NCBI GenBank assembly: GCA_020912385.1
Contig: CP087207.1
Span: 2,666,001-2,730,000 of the forward strand
Length of the DNA: 64,000 bases
DNA from: Neofusicoccum parvum
Taxonomy: Eukaryota > Ascomycota > Dothideomycetes > Botryosphaeriales > Botryosphaeriaceae
Direction of reading: 5' to 3'
Numbering within the stretch: position 1 is the stretch's first letter; the number at the start of each line of letters is the position of its first letter. The notes under the pieces were generated by a model that saw only the letters and a program-made list of their open reading frames with translations, was not told the origin of the DNA and ran no database searches. A program made the translations under genes and the position numbers. Shown piece by piece: positions 11,488 through 22,540 of the stretch.

Positions 11488-13457
11488 TTAGTGTAGAATG
11501 ACCGCAGTGTGATCGTCCAGATACTGCGTAATATCCCCCAGGAACACCGCCGCCAGCGTGCTCACCGCGCCAAAGCCCACGCCCACCCAATAGATATCTG
11601 GGAAAGACAGGGCAAAGCACTCACGGCCAGCCTGAATGATGGCCTCGACGCCTGCAGGGTTGTTGCGGAGAGCGGGGTAAGTGGAGAGGTTGCGGTTGAG
11701 GTTGGCCGAGATGTCGATGGCGATGTCGTAGATCTGGCTGGCATCGTAGACCTTCCCGTACTGGATGGCGGCCGGGGCGATGGTCGTGTAGGCGTTGGTG
11801 GTGAAGTTGGTCTTGAAGATGTTGTAGTAGATGGCGAAGCCGATGCAGCCGCCGATCATGCGGACTGACAGCGCCATGGCCGTGGCCGAGCCGATCAGGT
11901 CGTCGGGGCAGATGATGGTGATGATGATTTGGTTGGGGATGATGACACCGCCAACACCGACAGCGGCGAGTGTGAGGGCGATGTAGACTTCGTTGAGGTT
12001 GTCGAGTTTCGCGATGACCATAGCACCGGTGCCTGGTGGGGTCAGTGGTCTACGAGTAGGAAGGAGGGAGAGGGAGACGTACCGGCCGTCATGAGGGCGC
12101 AGGACAGCGTTATAAGCGTCCGGATCTTGCCTTTGAGCAGAGAAACCAAACCTGCGACGATGACCGAGCCACCGATGATACCGAAACCGATGGGCAAGCT
12201 TCTGATGCCGACCTGGATCGGGTCTTTGTCGTACATGCTCTCGCTCTGCACCGGCCACCAGACAAGCACCGAGAAGAAGTTTGCACCGGACGCGAAGGTG
12301 ATCAGCAGGATCAGGATCAAGTTTCGCGGGTTCTGCTTTAGGCGGCCAGGGAACATGGGCCATTTTGCGAACTTCCACTCGTAGACGATGAAAGAGACGA
12401 TCATCACGCAGCCAACGACCAGCGTGCCGATGACGTGGGCGGATGACCACGGGTGATTGTAGCCGCCCCAGATGAGTGCCATCAAGAACAGAACGATGCC
12501 ACCGGTCGCAAGGACGCCGCCAACGTAGTCGATGCGCTTCGCCACCTCAGCGCGGGACAGGCCCTGGCTGTTGACACGCGGAGGAGGGTGGTAGAAGACG
12601 AGGAGCAGAATGAGGCCGATGACTGACCAGAGCGCGCAGAAGAGACCATTGTAGCGCCAGGAGGTCTTCGCGATCAACTGCGCCCACAGAACGGAGGGAC
12701 AGAAGGGAGTGATGGCGAGAATGACTCCACCGACGTAGATACCACGCTTGCTAGTCGGTGCGAGCTCGCCGGTCGCAGCGAGTGCGGTAAGTTCACAGAT
12801 GCCGCCACCAACGCCAGCGAGAACTTCACCAAGAATGAAGATGTTCATGTTAGGCGCGATAGAACAAATGATCATACCGACTACTCGAGTTAGTCAGAAG
12901 CCCACAGAAAGGGCGGCTCAGATGGACTCACCGATGATGAACAGCATCCCGGCAACACCTACCCAGCGACGGCCCCAGAGGTCGGAGAGCGGACCGACGA
13001 AAGGGGTGACGGCGGCGATGGCCATCAGATTCCCGATGATGGCCCAGATGTAGGTGTCGGAGCCTCCGATGTCTGAGTAGATCAGAGTGATGACACCGCC
13101 AAAGAGGTAGACGGGAATCTGCGACGCCACCCAGAGGAAGGCCATGGCGACAATGGCCATGAAGCGCTTGGCGGTCATCTGCGGACCTGTCAACACCTGT
13201 GTTCAGTCTGGATGGCAAGGGAGTCTCACCGGAGGCTCGTGATCATGGTCTTCGCCATCGCCGTAGGTGCGGAGGCCATTCTTCTCGTAGTAATTGGGGT
13301 TGCCGGGAACTTTGGAGATGGTGCGGATGGGCTCGACGCCGTTGTTGGTGGTGCCGGTCTGGGTGTGCTCCAGCGTCTGGGTATTCGCCTTCTCGAGATC
13401 ATCGTTGGACGAGTGCGGCTCACCATTCTGGTGTCCGAAGTCCTGCGTCGTCGCCAT
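11488..13457 (-). CDS. MFS efflux pump, fungal trichothecene-efflux (TRI12) type
   Basis: Four exons read on the minus strand (13457-13230, 13178-12932, 12880-12083, 12032-11488), 605 residues, matching the usual 580-610 of the family. A cytosolic N-terminus of about 76 residues ends HDHEPP and continues MTAKRFMAIVAMAFLW, VASQIPVYLFGG, then GPLSDLWGRRWVG (MFS motif A) and 12-14 hydrophobic segments. The first intron was set to 51 nt (acceptor CCGCAG) because an earlier AG would leave only 33 nt. Such pumps export toxins, drugs or siderophore-like compounds through the plasma membrane. The convergent neighbour is a Zn2Cys6 regulator. The N-terminal exon is less certain than the membrane part. 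Confidence 0.87.
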
Positions 13458-15647
13458 GGCGGAGAAGAAGCTCAGGGAGGACGACGACGATAGGTTTGGA
13501 GCGCTGCTGCTGCGGAGGTCCGTGATGGCGGAAGTGAGGCTCCAGTCGCGCAACGTGCAAACGGTGAAGGAGGAAGGCGCGAGTGATAAGTGAGGGCTCT
13601 CCCGACTTCCGAATCGATCCACGCTCGTCACCACAGATCGCCATTTGCAATATATTAGTACCGTGCCGGCTGGCTGGTCTGCCAGGCGCGCTTCCCATGA
13701 ACGAAGCGCACAGGTGATCTGGAGCCTCGGTATGTTGGCCGCAGCACTTTGCTCGATTCGACAGTGCGCGAGCAGACGGACCAGTGAGGCCGCCCGGCTC
13801 GACCGCGAAGCCCCTGCTAGGCCACGCTCATGGAGGGACGCTAAGCCTAGACCCCGCACACTTCACATGGCCCCGAGGAGGTTTGTGCTTGTTGCGGCTG
13901 CGCATGGGCGTCCCCGTGTTGTGGGTGTGCTCCCCTGCTCCCGCCTGGGGAACCTCTGCCGGGGCCCAACATCTTGGCATCCTGACTTTGGAGACGAGAT
14001 TGTTTTGAGGGACATGTCTCTGGCAGCAGGCCCGACCAGCTGTCGGAACGGCCTGGTCGCGTCACCGGTGTGCGCGGGCAAAGTCAAAAGTGGACCTCCC
14101 GGCCACTTGTTTCCCGCTTGAAGCGAGCGGACAGAGCGCTTATGACTGGCGAGCACTGGGAATAGCGTTTACTGGCACGCTCTGTGGCGCCTGGGGCAGC
14201 TATGCTTGTTCCTGCTCTAGCGCGGGCCGCGCCAATGCGGGGTTACGGCCGTCTGGGGGCGTCGATCAACCTGCCCCTATCGAGCTCTGGGCAAGGTCAA
14301 CACCGCCTCCCGAGGCTGCTTGTGCGCCTCCAATACTGTGGGACGTGTTGTCAGAATCCACTCGGGCGTTTTCGCGATGGCCGTTCCGGTTGCTGGTGAG
14401 CTAATGTCTCGTCTTCCCGGGGTGCGGATCCAACGACGGGATTCCTGGCGGCAATGTCCAACTGCCGCTGTCAAGCATGTACGTGTACCGATGTCGAGAC
14501 AAACGGTCGTGTTTCAAGTCGTTCCAAGAGGCACATGCTCCCGAGATTTGAGCAGATCTCCGTGCCAGGGCGGCCATGCAGGGCCCAGCCACGCGCAGGC
14601 AGTCTGGTGGCAGATAGGATGCTCCAAGTGCCTCTCCTCTGAGTCGCATTCCCACGTCACCTGCTCCTTTAGGCTCGCGTGGAAGCATGACATTCCGGAT
14701 CCCGCAAGCCCGCTCCCACGGCGCGAAGCGTCACTGTCTCGGACCAGGAACTGGTAGCGCCACACAACACCAGTTGGATCCTTCCGTTGGCTGTCTCTTC
14801 CGGCTCTCTCTTCCCCGCTGGTCCATCACGGGCTGGCCACCAGCTTAGCAATTGGAGCCTCAAAAGCGCCACTTTGCCGCCATCTCGATGCTCTGGAAAT
14901 CTTTGCCACTGCTCCCGATCAGTGCACCGTCAGCCCAGCCCATCAAACACGCCCTGGCGTCTGAGACCCCTGCTTGGCACCCTCTTATCATTCTTGCAAA
15001 GCCTTGTCCCACACACGGAAGGATTGGCATCTTCAGATGCGTCGTGGGCTTTGGAATTTCTCCGCAGCAATGGCCCACGCCGCCGAGATACCGAGGCTGG
15101 TCGGATAGGGAGAAACCATTGTCCGATACATCCCGAGTGCGTGCAGGCCCGTTGCAGCAATCAGGCAAGGAAAGCCATCTGTTGCGGAGCCAGTACGATG
15201 GCATCATTTGTAATGAAACGGATACATACATCATTCAAGACTCCTCAGCGAGGACTGAAGTCACACGAGCATGTGCACTCTTGCGGATTCCGTGGTTCAA
15301 GTTGTTCATTCCGGCCATACGTTTGCTACCTACCTATGGACTTTTAGGCAGGATCCTCGCCATTATTGAAGCCAGTAATCCGAAGAATCCCATAAAGCTC
15401 GTGGCCCAGACGAGACCACGACGGTGAAGAAACCCCAGAAGATGCCATCGCTGAAACCATCCACTCCTTACCAATCACTCCAGCGGAGCCCAATCAAGTG
15501 CGCCGTAAAGGAAAAGGAATCAGGTGAGAACTAGACAGCTCAGAAGTGAAAGTCAGTAGCCAGAAACCTGTGCTTGAACCATTATCCTAAATGTTTCTGA
15601 TTTGTAACAAGGACGCGCACGGCTGTTCAGTCACCTAGGTTGATGAT
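13458..15647. other. intergenic region, 2.2 kb
   Basis: Upstream of the TRI12-type pump and downstream of SF1. Frames of 90-190 codons occur on both strands but have no recognisable motif or coherent composition, and they overlap one another. I see no RNA gene or transposon. The region is not AT-rich, so it does not look RIP-degraded. Confidence 0.45.
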
Positions 15648-17723
15648 TTAGGCACCGGGAGGAGGAGGCGGAGGCTGGTCGCTCGGAGGCGGCGGCGGCG
15701 GAGCGTCACCCGGAGGCGGTGGCGGAGGAGGGCTGCCAGCACCAGGGAATCCGGCGAACATGGGCGGCATGCCAGGAGGGGCAGCAAGGCCCGGAGGCGC
15801 ACCCATCGGGGCCTGGCCATAACTGGAGTTTTGATCGTATCCGCCAGGGTAGCCATAACCATACGACTGTCCGCCAGGAGGCGGCGGAGGAGCTCCAGCA
15901 GAAGCCTGGTTCCACGGAGCAGCACTAGCCCCCGGAGCAGGAGGGGCGCCATAGCCGCCCTGGCTGCCACCGCCGTAGCCACCATAGCTGTCAGAATTGC
16001 CCCCGCCGCGACCACCATTGGCCCACGGAGGAGCGGCAGACCCACTATCGCCGCGTTCGCGGTCCTCACGGGGTTGGCGCCACGGAGCAGCTGCGCCAGT
16101 CGGGCCACGCTGCCAGGGCCTCACATCACCACGATCACCGCCAGCACCGCCGGCGCTTCCAGCGTAGCTGTCGTTGTTGCCCTCATAGGCGCCAGGGCCA
16201 GCTTCAATGCGGTGCTGAGGAGCACCCCCGCCCAACTCAGCCATGAGGGACTCGTACTCGCGATCCATTCCATCGCCACTGCCAATTCTGGCCCCGGCGC
16301 CGGGACGTTCGTTGTTGCGCCAGCTGGCGCCGCGTTGACGGTCGGGACAGTCGCGAGCCATGTGACCGGCATTGCCACAGACGCGGCAGATGATGTTGGC
16401 CGTGAAGTTGCGTTGTTCGGGGCAGTCGTACTTGCGGTGGCCAATCTGACCACAGTTCTGGCAAGCCTGGTTCTCGTCATCACGCAGAGTACCGTTGAGG
16501 GCAGCAAGCTCGCGAAGCTGGTTGCGCTTGAGCTCGTTCTGGCCTTCGGGGATCGAGGCAGCCTGCGACGTGTTAGTCACTTTGCGGTTTTTGAAGGAGT
16601 TCGGGTTCGCGCGCACAGTCTCGATGATGTTGTGAATCAGCTTCTTCGCCTTGTTGACCTTCTCCTCGGTGTCGGCCATGATCAAGCAGTGGAGATCTTC
16701 CTCCTGGTTGCTGGTGTGAGCGGCATCCGAACGGCCCTTGCCCTCCTTGACGGAGCCCTTGCCACGGATGGCAATCTTGGCGCCTGACTCCGCCTCCATC
16801 TTCTTCAAGGTGTTGCCACGGGGTCCGATGAGTAGTCCGACTGTTAGTAGGAGAAAAAAGCTATGTCAGTTAACAGTTCTCTTATGTTATGGTAAGTGAG
16901 TGAGCCAAGTGGTTAGTGGAGTAAGCAACACTGCGCATTACACGTAATGTCGCAGACTTTATGAGAAGAAACGCAGATGTGTAGGTCAGAAATTGAGGGT
17001 TAGCAATCATACTGAAGTTAATCTCCGGGTAGTCATTGACCGGAACGTAGACCTTCTCCTGGGTCTTGGTGGGGCGCCTGTAGTCAGAAGGAGGATGGTA
17101 GTTGGGGATGACTTTCATCGCCTTCTCGATCAGCTTGTGACGCTCATCCTCCAGCTTCTTGCGGTAGCGGTACTCGCGCGTGTTGACACGGCGACCGAAG
17201 TTGTCGTACTGAGGTGGGGGCGAAGGGGACCTGGATCACATTACTACACAGCGGATGGAGGGCCGAGACGCTGGACTCACCTGTCGCCGTCAGCCGGGAC
17301 CACGTCGTTGATCCTCAGCTTCTGGCTGATCTCTTCAATGCGCAGGTGCAGAGTGTAAGCCTCCAGCTGCTCAGCGGTCATGTGGGCGGTGATGGCCGTG
17401 GTCAAGCCCATCAGGCCGGCGGCCTTATTGTCGGAGGCATCGCCCCAGCGGTTGCGCTTCTTGCGTTTCCTCGTGCCGTCGGGGTTGAGCTCTGCGAGCG
17501 GCGTCAGTAATCTGTCCGTGGACGGCAGGAGCGGGAAGGGCGGGCACTCACCACGAACAGGGCTGCGGCCGCGCTTCAGGTCAGAGAGACCGGTGGCGGG
17601 CGCAGAGGGATCGTAGCCACCGCCGCCGTCTTCAGAGGGCGTCGAGTCGCTGCCACCGAAGCGACGGCGAGTGCCCAACGGGATGTTGTTCGAGCCGGTG
17701 ATGCCTTGGTTGCGCCACGACAT
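15648..17723 (-). CDS. branch-point-binding splicing factor SF1/BBP (Msl5-like)
   Basis: Five exons on the minus strand (17723-17552, 17491-17281, 17230-17013, 16840-16617, 16562-15648), 579 residues. It recognises the intron branch point and bridges to U2AF in the early spliceosome. In order: a U2AF-ligand motif with the conserved Trp in KKRNRWG; the SF1 helix hairpin ([19 protein letters not shown]); a KH-QUA2 domain ([15 protein letters not shown], then [10 protein letters not shown]); two CCHC zinc knuckles at about residues 309-322 ([14 protein letters not shown]) and 334-347 ([14 protein letters not shown]); and a long Gly/Pro/Tyr-rich tail ending in Pro runs. The fourth intron (16616-16563, 54 nt) has GT, CTAAC and CAG signals but no stop and a multiple-of-three length; reading it through would insert 18 residues between KH-QUA2 and the knuckles. 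Divergent from the GST gene. Confidence 0.95.
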
Positions 17724-18317
17724 GGTTGTGGTTGCGCGCGATGGAGCTGACGGGACGGGCGCAGGAAGCAAAGGGTGAGGTGGGCGAAGAGTTCGAGCTG
17801 ATGGAGCTGGGCGCGGCGCGACTTTGTAGCCTTCTTGGCGCGACACCAGCCGACTTTGGGCCGAGCAGCCCTGCGCCGCGACCGACCTGGCCTTTCCCTT
17901 CCCCAGCCGCCCCAGGCCTCGAGCTTCCACGTGCAGCCGTCTCCGCATCGCCGTCGCCTCCAGGCCTCCAGGCCAGTCGTCGCACCGGGCCACAGCAGGC
18001 GGCTCGCCTCGCCTGTCCTGCCTGTCCAGCTGCGATGCCGGCGCCGCTCTTGCGCATCTCCGCAGGCCCCGATTCGTGCGCCGACCGAAGAGCACCCCGC
18101 GACGGTGCCGACACTGCACGCGCAGCCACCTACTTTCTTCATCGGCAGGGTGCTCCATCTCACGACGTCCGCCAGCCGGGCCGTGCTGAGGTGCATTTCA
18201 TGCTGCGCGTCTCTTAGCAGTCAGCGTGACATGACGTAGATACTGCTATTTCTAAGCACCCCGCTGAACCTCGTAGCCCGCCCCTCACTCCACTCGTGAG
18301 CGTGGCGCGGGTCCACG

Positions 18318-18323
18318 TATAAA
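18318..18323 (+). promoter_or_regulatory. TATA box of the GST gene
   Basis: TATAAA within CACGTATAAATG, 54 nt before the GST start codon, in the 653-bp divergent region shared with SF1. Confidence 0.45.
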
Positions 18324-18376
18324 TGCCGTTGCTCTCTGCTCGCAAACTGACCCGACCCGCGCTTTCAGCACTCACA

Positions 18377-19251
18377 ATGGCAGCTCAGACCCCCGACATC
18401 ACCCTGTACACCACCCAGACGCCAAACGGCATCAAGGTGTCCATTGCTCTCGAGGAGCTTGGGTACGCTCTCTTCGGCTAATGTCCCCGCCCTGCGGCCT
18501 CGACTAACCCCCGGCAAGTCTTCCCTACAAGGTCCACAAGGTCGAAATCGGCAAGAACCAGCAAAAGGAGCCGTGGTTCCTTGCCATCAACCCCAATGGC
18601 CGCATCCCCGCCTTGACCGACACCTTCAGCGATGGCAAGAGCATTCGCCTTTTCGAGTCCGGCTCCATTATGCAGTACCTCGTCTCTCGCTACGACACCG
18701 AGCACAAGATCTCTTATCCGCACGGCACCCGCGAGGATTACGAGGTGAACAACTGGCTGTTCTTCCAGAATGCCGGCGTCGGTCCCATGCAAGGCCAGGG
18801 TATGGTTCTTTCTACTGAACAGCTTCCCAGCGCAGACGCTAAATCCCGCACAGCCAATCATTTCACCCGCTACGCCCCCGATATCTTCGAGTACGGCATC
18901 TCGCGCTACCAGAACGAGACGAGGCGCCTCTACGGCGTGCTGGACAAGCATCTCTCCGAGACTGGGAATCAGTACATCGTTGGCGACAAGTGCACGATCG
19001 CGGACATTGCTCATTATGGATGGATTGCTGCCGCTGGTTGGGCCGGCGTAGAGATTGAGGATTTCCCTGCTCTGAAGGCATGGGAGGACCGTATGGCGGC
19101 ACGCCCCGGCGTCGAGAAGGGACGTCATGTGCCGGACCCACACACGATCAAGGAACTTCTGAAGGACAAGGAAAAGATGGAGAGGCATGCCGCCGAGTCG
19201 AGGAAGTGGGTCCAGGAGGGTATGAAAGCTGATGCCGAGCGCCAGAAGTGA
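18377..19251 (+). CDS. glutathione S-transferase, Ure2p-like class
   Basis: Three exons (18377-18462, 18519-18799, 18854-19251), 254 residues, normal GST length. The N-terminal thioredoxin fold has the Ure2p-type start ITLYTTQTPNGIKVSIALEELG, the cis-Pro/glutathione site NPNGRIPALTD and FESGSIMQYL. The C-terminal helical domain contains NQYIVGDKCTIADIAHYGW and the signature FPALKAWEDRMAARPGVEKGR. It conjugates glutathione to electrophiles or acts as a peroxidase, in the cytosol. The second intron (18800-18853, 54 nt) is in frame and stop-free, but removing it restores GPMQGQANHF, as expected for the class. A TATA box lies 54 nt upstream. Confidence 0.93.
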
Positions 19252-19880
19252 GTACTCCGTGTGCGGCGCTTCCGTACATGGATTGACCAGCCTGCCCATG
19301 TAGATTGTAGGTACTGCGTGGAGTGAGTAGGTAGTAATAAGGTGTTGCACTGCAAGCGTTTCTATTTTCTTTCCTCTCTTTTCGATTTGAATTGTCCTGA
19401 GCCCCCTGTGCTAGGTGAAGAAGACGCGGTCTTTACACGGATCGGATCTCGCTTGAAACATGCTCAGCCATGTACAGTTGAAGCAGTTTTACGGAGGATA
19501 CATGCCGAAGCTTTAGGCGAACGCTCAAGTCCCTAACCAGCTGCGCATAGGGAAGGCATCCTGGGCATTTCATGCTAGCTTTCGACTGCAGGACCCATCT
19601 AGAGTCATTCACACCCAGGGAGCCGTAACCACGTAAAACATCATCTACCGCTCTATCTTTCGACCAAAACTCCTTCTTTGCTTGGCTGCCTGGTGTCCTC
19701 ATTCCTCAACCAGGCTATCGCCAGCATTCCAGTAAACACTCAGTGCTCGACAATCTCCAGCCGCCCTCACCTCCACCTCATATACCACACCTTTGAACGG
19801 CACTATCACCTCCAAAGTCAAAGATGGTGATTTCGATCCCCGTCGATGGAGTCACATGTATGGACGCGCCTTAGCTTTAG
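19252..19880. other. intergenic region
   Basis: 3' flank of the GST gene and upstream remnants of the broken BTB-like gene. No coherent frame or RNA gene seen. Confidence 0.45.
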
Positions 19881-20636
19881 TCCCTCCTCGAGGGTAGCAC
19901 CGTTAACATCTACGCTGGTAACGAACTCGTCGTTCGGAAGGTTCCTCGCGTCATGCTTTATGCCTTCTCGGAAAGAAGAGACCCTGCGAGTGCCTCTTAG
20001 CAACCCCTGCAAATTCCTGACCATTAAGGATCTCTACTCGTCCGCCGCCGTCTCAACCCTCATTGGCTGGATGGCCCACATATGCTCAGAGAGTAAGTGG
20101 GTTTCCTTCCCAACCGCCAACGGTCGCCTCCGAAACCTCGAATTGTACGCTGTTGCCGCTTTGTTTCATGTCACCGAAGCAGAGAAAGACCTCTACCAAC
20201 ATGTCCGGTGCAACATTCGGGATCTTACATTTGTGGAGTGAAGCGAGATAATCCGCCATTTCCCACCGGATCACAAGTGGTTCAGGACCGTGCGATCCTA
20301 CATTGCGCAGAGGAACCAACAAGGCAAGTTATCTTTGGGGGAGAAACGGTTCCTGGAGAACTCACCAGACTACAAGGCTCTCGTTGAAGAGCGTGGCCAT
20401 GAGGTGAGGGAACAACGCTTCAAGGCCAAGCTGTGGGAGGAAACAACAAAAGGTTCACCCTGTGGTTCCGTAATACTCAAATTGACCGGGAAATCAAGAA
20501 ACTGGAGGCAGATTTGAAAGCTTTCAGTCGGGAAGGAGGTCAAGACAGGGGTGAGGGCAAGCTTTGGGAGCTACATGGAGAAACCGTGACCTCTTGGCTT
20601 ATCCACTCTCGACACGGCCTTCCCGACAAATACTGA
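19881..20636 (+). pseudogene. broken BTB/POZ-like fungal protein gene
   Basis: Coherent protein pieces lie in successive frames. 19881-19997 reads VNIYAGNELVVRKVPRVMLY and AFSERRDPA, then hits TAG at 19998. One base further the next frame continues as FLTIKDLYSSAAVSTLIGWM to a TGA at 20239. The same frame resumes with IIRHFPPDHKWF and RFLENSPDYKALVEERGHE. Around 20430-20460 another shift leads to FRNTQIDREIKKLEADLKAF, ending at 20636. At least two frameshifts and one nonsense codon interrupt it, and no GT-AG intron repairs them. The pattern (BTB-like beta strand, then I-x-W-M, then E-L-x-x-A) matches the intact neighbour at 21233 at low identity, so this is probably a dead tandem relative. 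The 5' end is undefined. Confidence 0.55.
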
Positions 20637-21232
20637 TGCGTCTTGATCGATGGACTGCTGCTGTCCTACCACCTCTGAGGGCCATTCTCCACGGCGAGAC
20701 CTTGGGCAGGTAGAGGCCATGGAACGAGTTATCCGAGAAAGGCCGGACAAGCAGAGGAGGCGCTTTTGTCCTGCTTCGGCCCAATTCTTTCTCATTGAGG
20801 CTTCCTGCTTGTCACATCATAAAAGAAATCAAGCCTTTGAACCTGGCAAAAGCATGAGACTAACATTCTGGATGCTGCAGCGTCTGAAGAGGCTGCCTTT
20901 AGGATAGCCATTCTCTGTTCAGCAAAAATGGGTTAGTTCAGTGAGCGCTACAAACACCAGACCTTTCTAGTGACTTTCCAAATGCGCAGGGTCTGCGATA
21001 TGCCCTGTCCATGTGACTACCCGCGCGTCCTTCGTCTACAAAAGCCTCCCTCTTTCGCCAGCCAGCAACCGTTTCTCCACAACATCTGACCACCGTCTCC
21101 GCTTCCTCCTTGCGCCGACGGGCAGAATTTCCCTATCAGCCTCTGACTGCCCTACCAAGCAATTGGTTTTTCCAGACTGCACAAGCTTTTCCTACGCTGC
21201 GACAAGAAAACGCGCCTTCGTCGACTCCCAAC

Positions 21233-22540
21233 ATGGACGCGCAAAACCCAAACATGAACCTGCAGGACCACCACGATATGGACCCACAGGACAGCAACAA
21301 CTTCGATGCGCATAACTACAGCACGGACACGCAGAGTAATGATACAAGCATGCAGGGTCTCAATCCTACCGCGCAGTCCTTCGACATGAACACGCAGAAC
21401 TTTAGCGCGGGTGTGCAGGACTTCCGTATGCACGAGCAGAGTCACAACGTCAACATGCAGGACCCCACGGCCATGCCGCCGTCATCCGCCGCCGTCTTGG
21501 GTGCTGTCTTTCCGGTCAGGCACATCGCGTGCTTCAAGGACCTCGTCGGCATGGATCAGGGCGAGCGCCTTCGCTTGGACGTCGCCCACCACACCATCCA
21601 GATCAAGAGCAGCCAGCCTGATCCCACGTGGAACTTTATCATGTCCGCCGCCATCTTCCAGACCTTTGCTCCGAGCGCCTTCACTCAGGCCCATCCCGTC
21701 CCCTTGGTCTGCCCCGAGCAGCTGGAGAGCGAGTTATCGGTCCTCGTCCTTCCGGCGGGCATCCTCGACTTCCAGGCCGTCCAGCACATCTTCGACTGGA
21801 TGGTCAGGGTCTGCCGCACCCGCAAGGCCTTCGCCCTGCCGGTCCCGGAGAACTTCTTCATCTGCGTCGAGCTGCTCAAGGTCGCCCAGTTCCTCGCCAT
21901 CGGCGTCGCCGAGAAGCGCTCCTGGGGCGTCCTCGCCCGCATGATCTCCAACATCGATCTGGAGTGGCAGCACCTTCACTCCGTCATGGCCAGCTTCCCC
22001 GCCGACAGCAAGATCGTCAAGCACCTTGTCCACAACGTCCACTTCCGCCAGACGCAGAACAGCCTCACCCCCAGCGCCCAGCACTTCATCATGGGTAACC
22101 GCTTCTTCTCGGAACTTCTCGGACAGGTCGCATTCGCGCGCAAGGTCCTGATCACCGAAAGCATGTCCAAGACGAAGGAGAACCGGGACGGCAACAGCGA
22201 GCAGCAGGGGTACAGCCAGCCCTGGGACGGCCCCGGCCAGCAGCAGCCGTGGAGGAAGAACAACCGCTACCCGACCAACAACAACGCGCTCAAGGGCAAC
22301 GGCAAGAAGAATGCGCCGCACCAGCGCTTCGACCACGACTTCAGCCGTGACCCCAACCAGCCCGCAACCCCCGGCCACCCCGGCGGCCACTTCAACGCGG
22401 GCTTCAACCAGAACCTTCAGCGCACTTTCCAGCAGAACGTGCAGATGTGGGACAACTCTCCCTCCGCTCACGAGGGTGGCGCTTATGACGTCCGCGCCCT
22501 CAACCCTGGCGAGGCGACTGCTTCTGGTTTCATTGCTTAA
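21233..22540 (+). CDS. BTB-like fungal protein with Asn/Gln-rich termini (435 aa)
   Basis: Single-exon frame. I start it at the ATG in CCAACATGGAC, because the frame continues upstream without an ATG. Residues 1-85 are rich in Asp, Asn, Gln and Met, in loose repeats such as MDAQNPN, MNLQDHHD, MNTQNFS and MHEQSHN. Residues about 90-310 form a globular domain: AAVLGAVFPVRHI, LRLDVAHHTIQIKS, FDWMVRVCRTRKAFALPVPE, then FICVELLKVAQFLAIGVAEK. This is laid out like fungal BTB-fold proteins of unknown function. The C-terminus is again disordered and Asn/Gln/Pro-rich, ending ATASGFIA. A broken relative lies directly upstream. The domain assignment is by architecture only; no catalytic motif is visible. 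Confidence 0.75.
   Translation: MDAQNPNMNLQDHHDMDPQDSNNFDAHNYSTDTQSNDTSMQGLNPTAQSFDMNTQNFSAGVQDFRMHEQSHNVNMQDPTAMPPSSAAVLGAVFPVRHIACFKDLVGMDQGERLRLDVAHHTIQIKSSQPDPTWNFIMSAAIFQTFAPSAFTQAHPVPLVCPEQLESELSVLVLPAGILDFQAVQHIFDWMVRVCRTRKAFALPVPENFFICVELLKVAQFLAIGVAEKRSWGVLARMISNIDLEWQHLHSVMASFPADSKIVKHLVHNVHFRQTQNSLTPSAQHFIMGNRFFSELLGQVAFARKVLITESMSKTKENRDGNSEQQGYSQPWDGPGQQQPWRKNNRYPTNNNALKGNGKKNAPHQRFDHDFSRDPNQPATPGHPGGHFNAGFNQNLQRTFQQNVQMWDNSPSAHEGGAYDVRALNPGEATASGFIA

Noticed and set aside
13197..13229. 33-nt intron in the TRI12-type gene
   Set aside because: Too short for a fungal intron; a 51-nt alternative with acceptor CCGCAG keeps the frame and gives the family sequence EPPMTAKRF.
14787..15347. 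186-codon plus frame between the TRI12-type pump and SF1
   Set aside because: No domain, no convincing start or splice context, overlapping frames of similar length on both strands.
15831..16787. 318-codon plus-strand frame
   Set aside because: It lies fully antisense to the SF1 coding exons, which have clear domains; its composition is a reflection of that gene.
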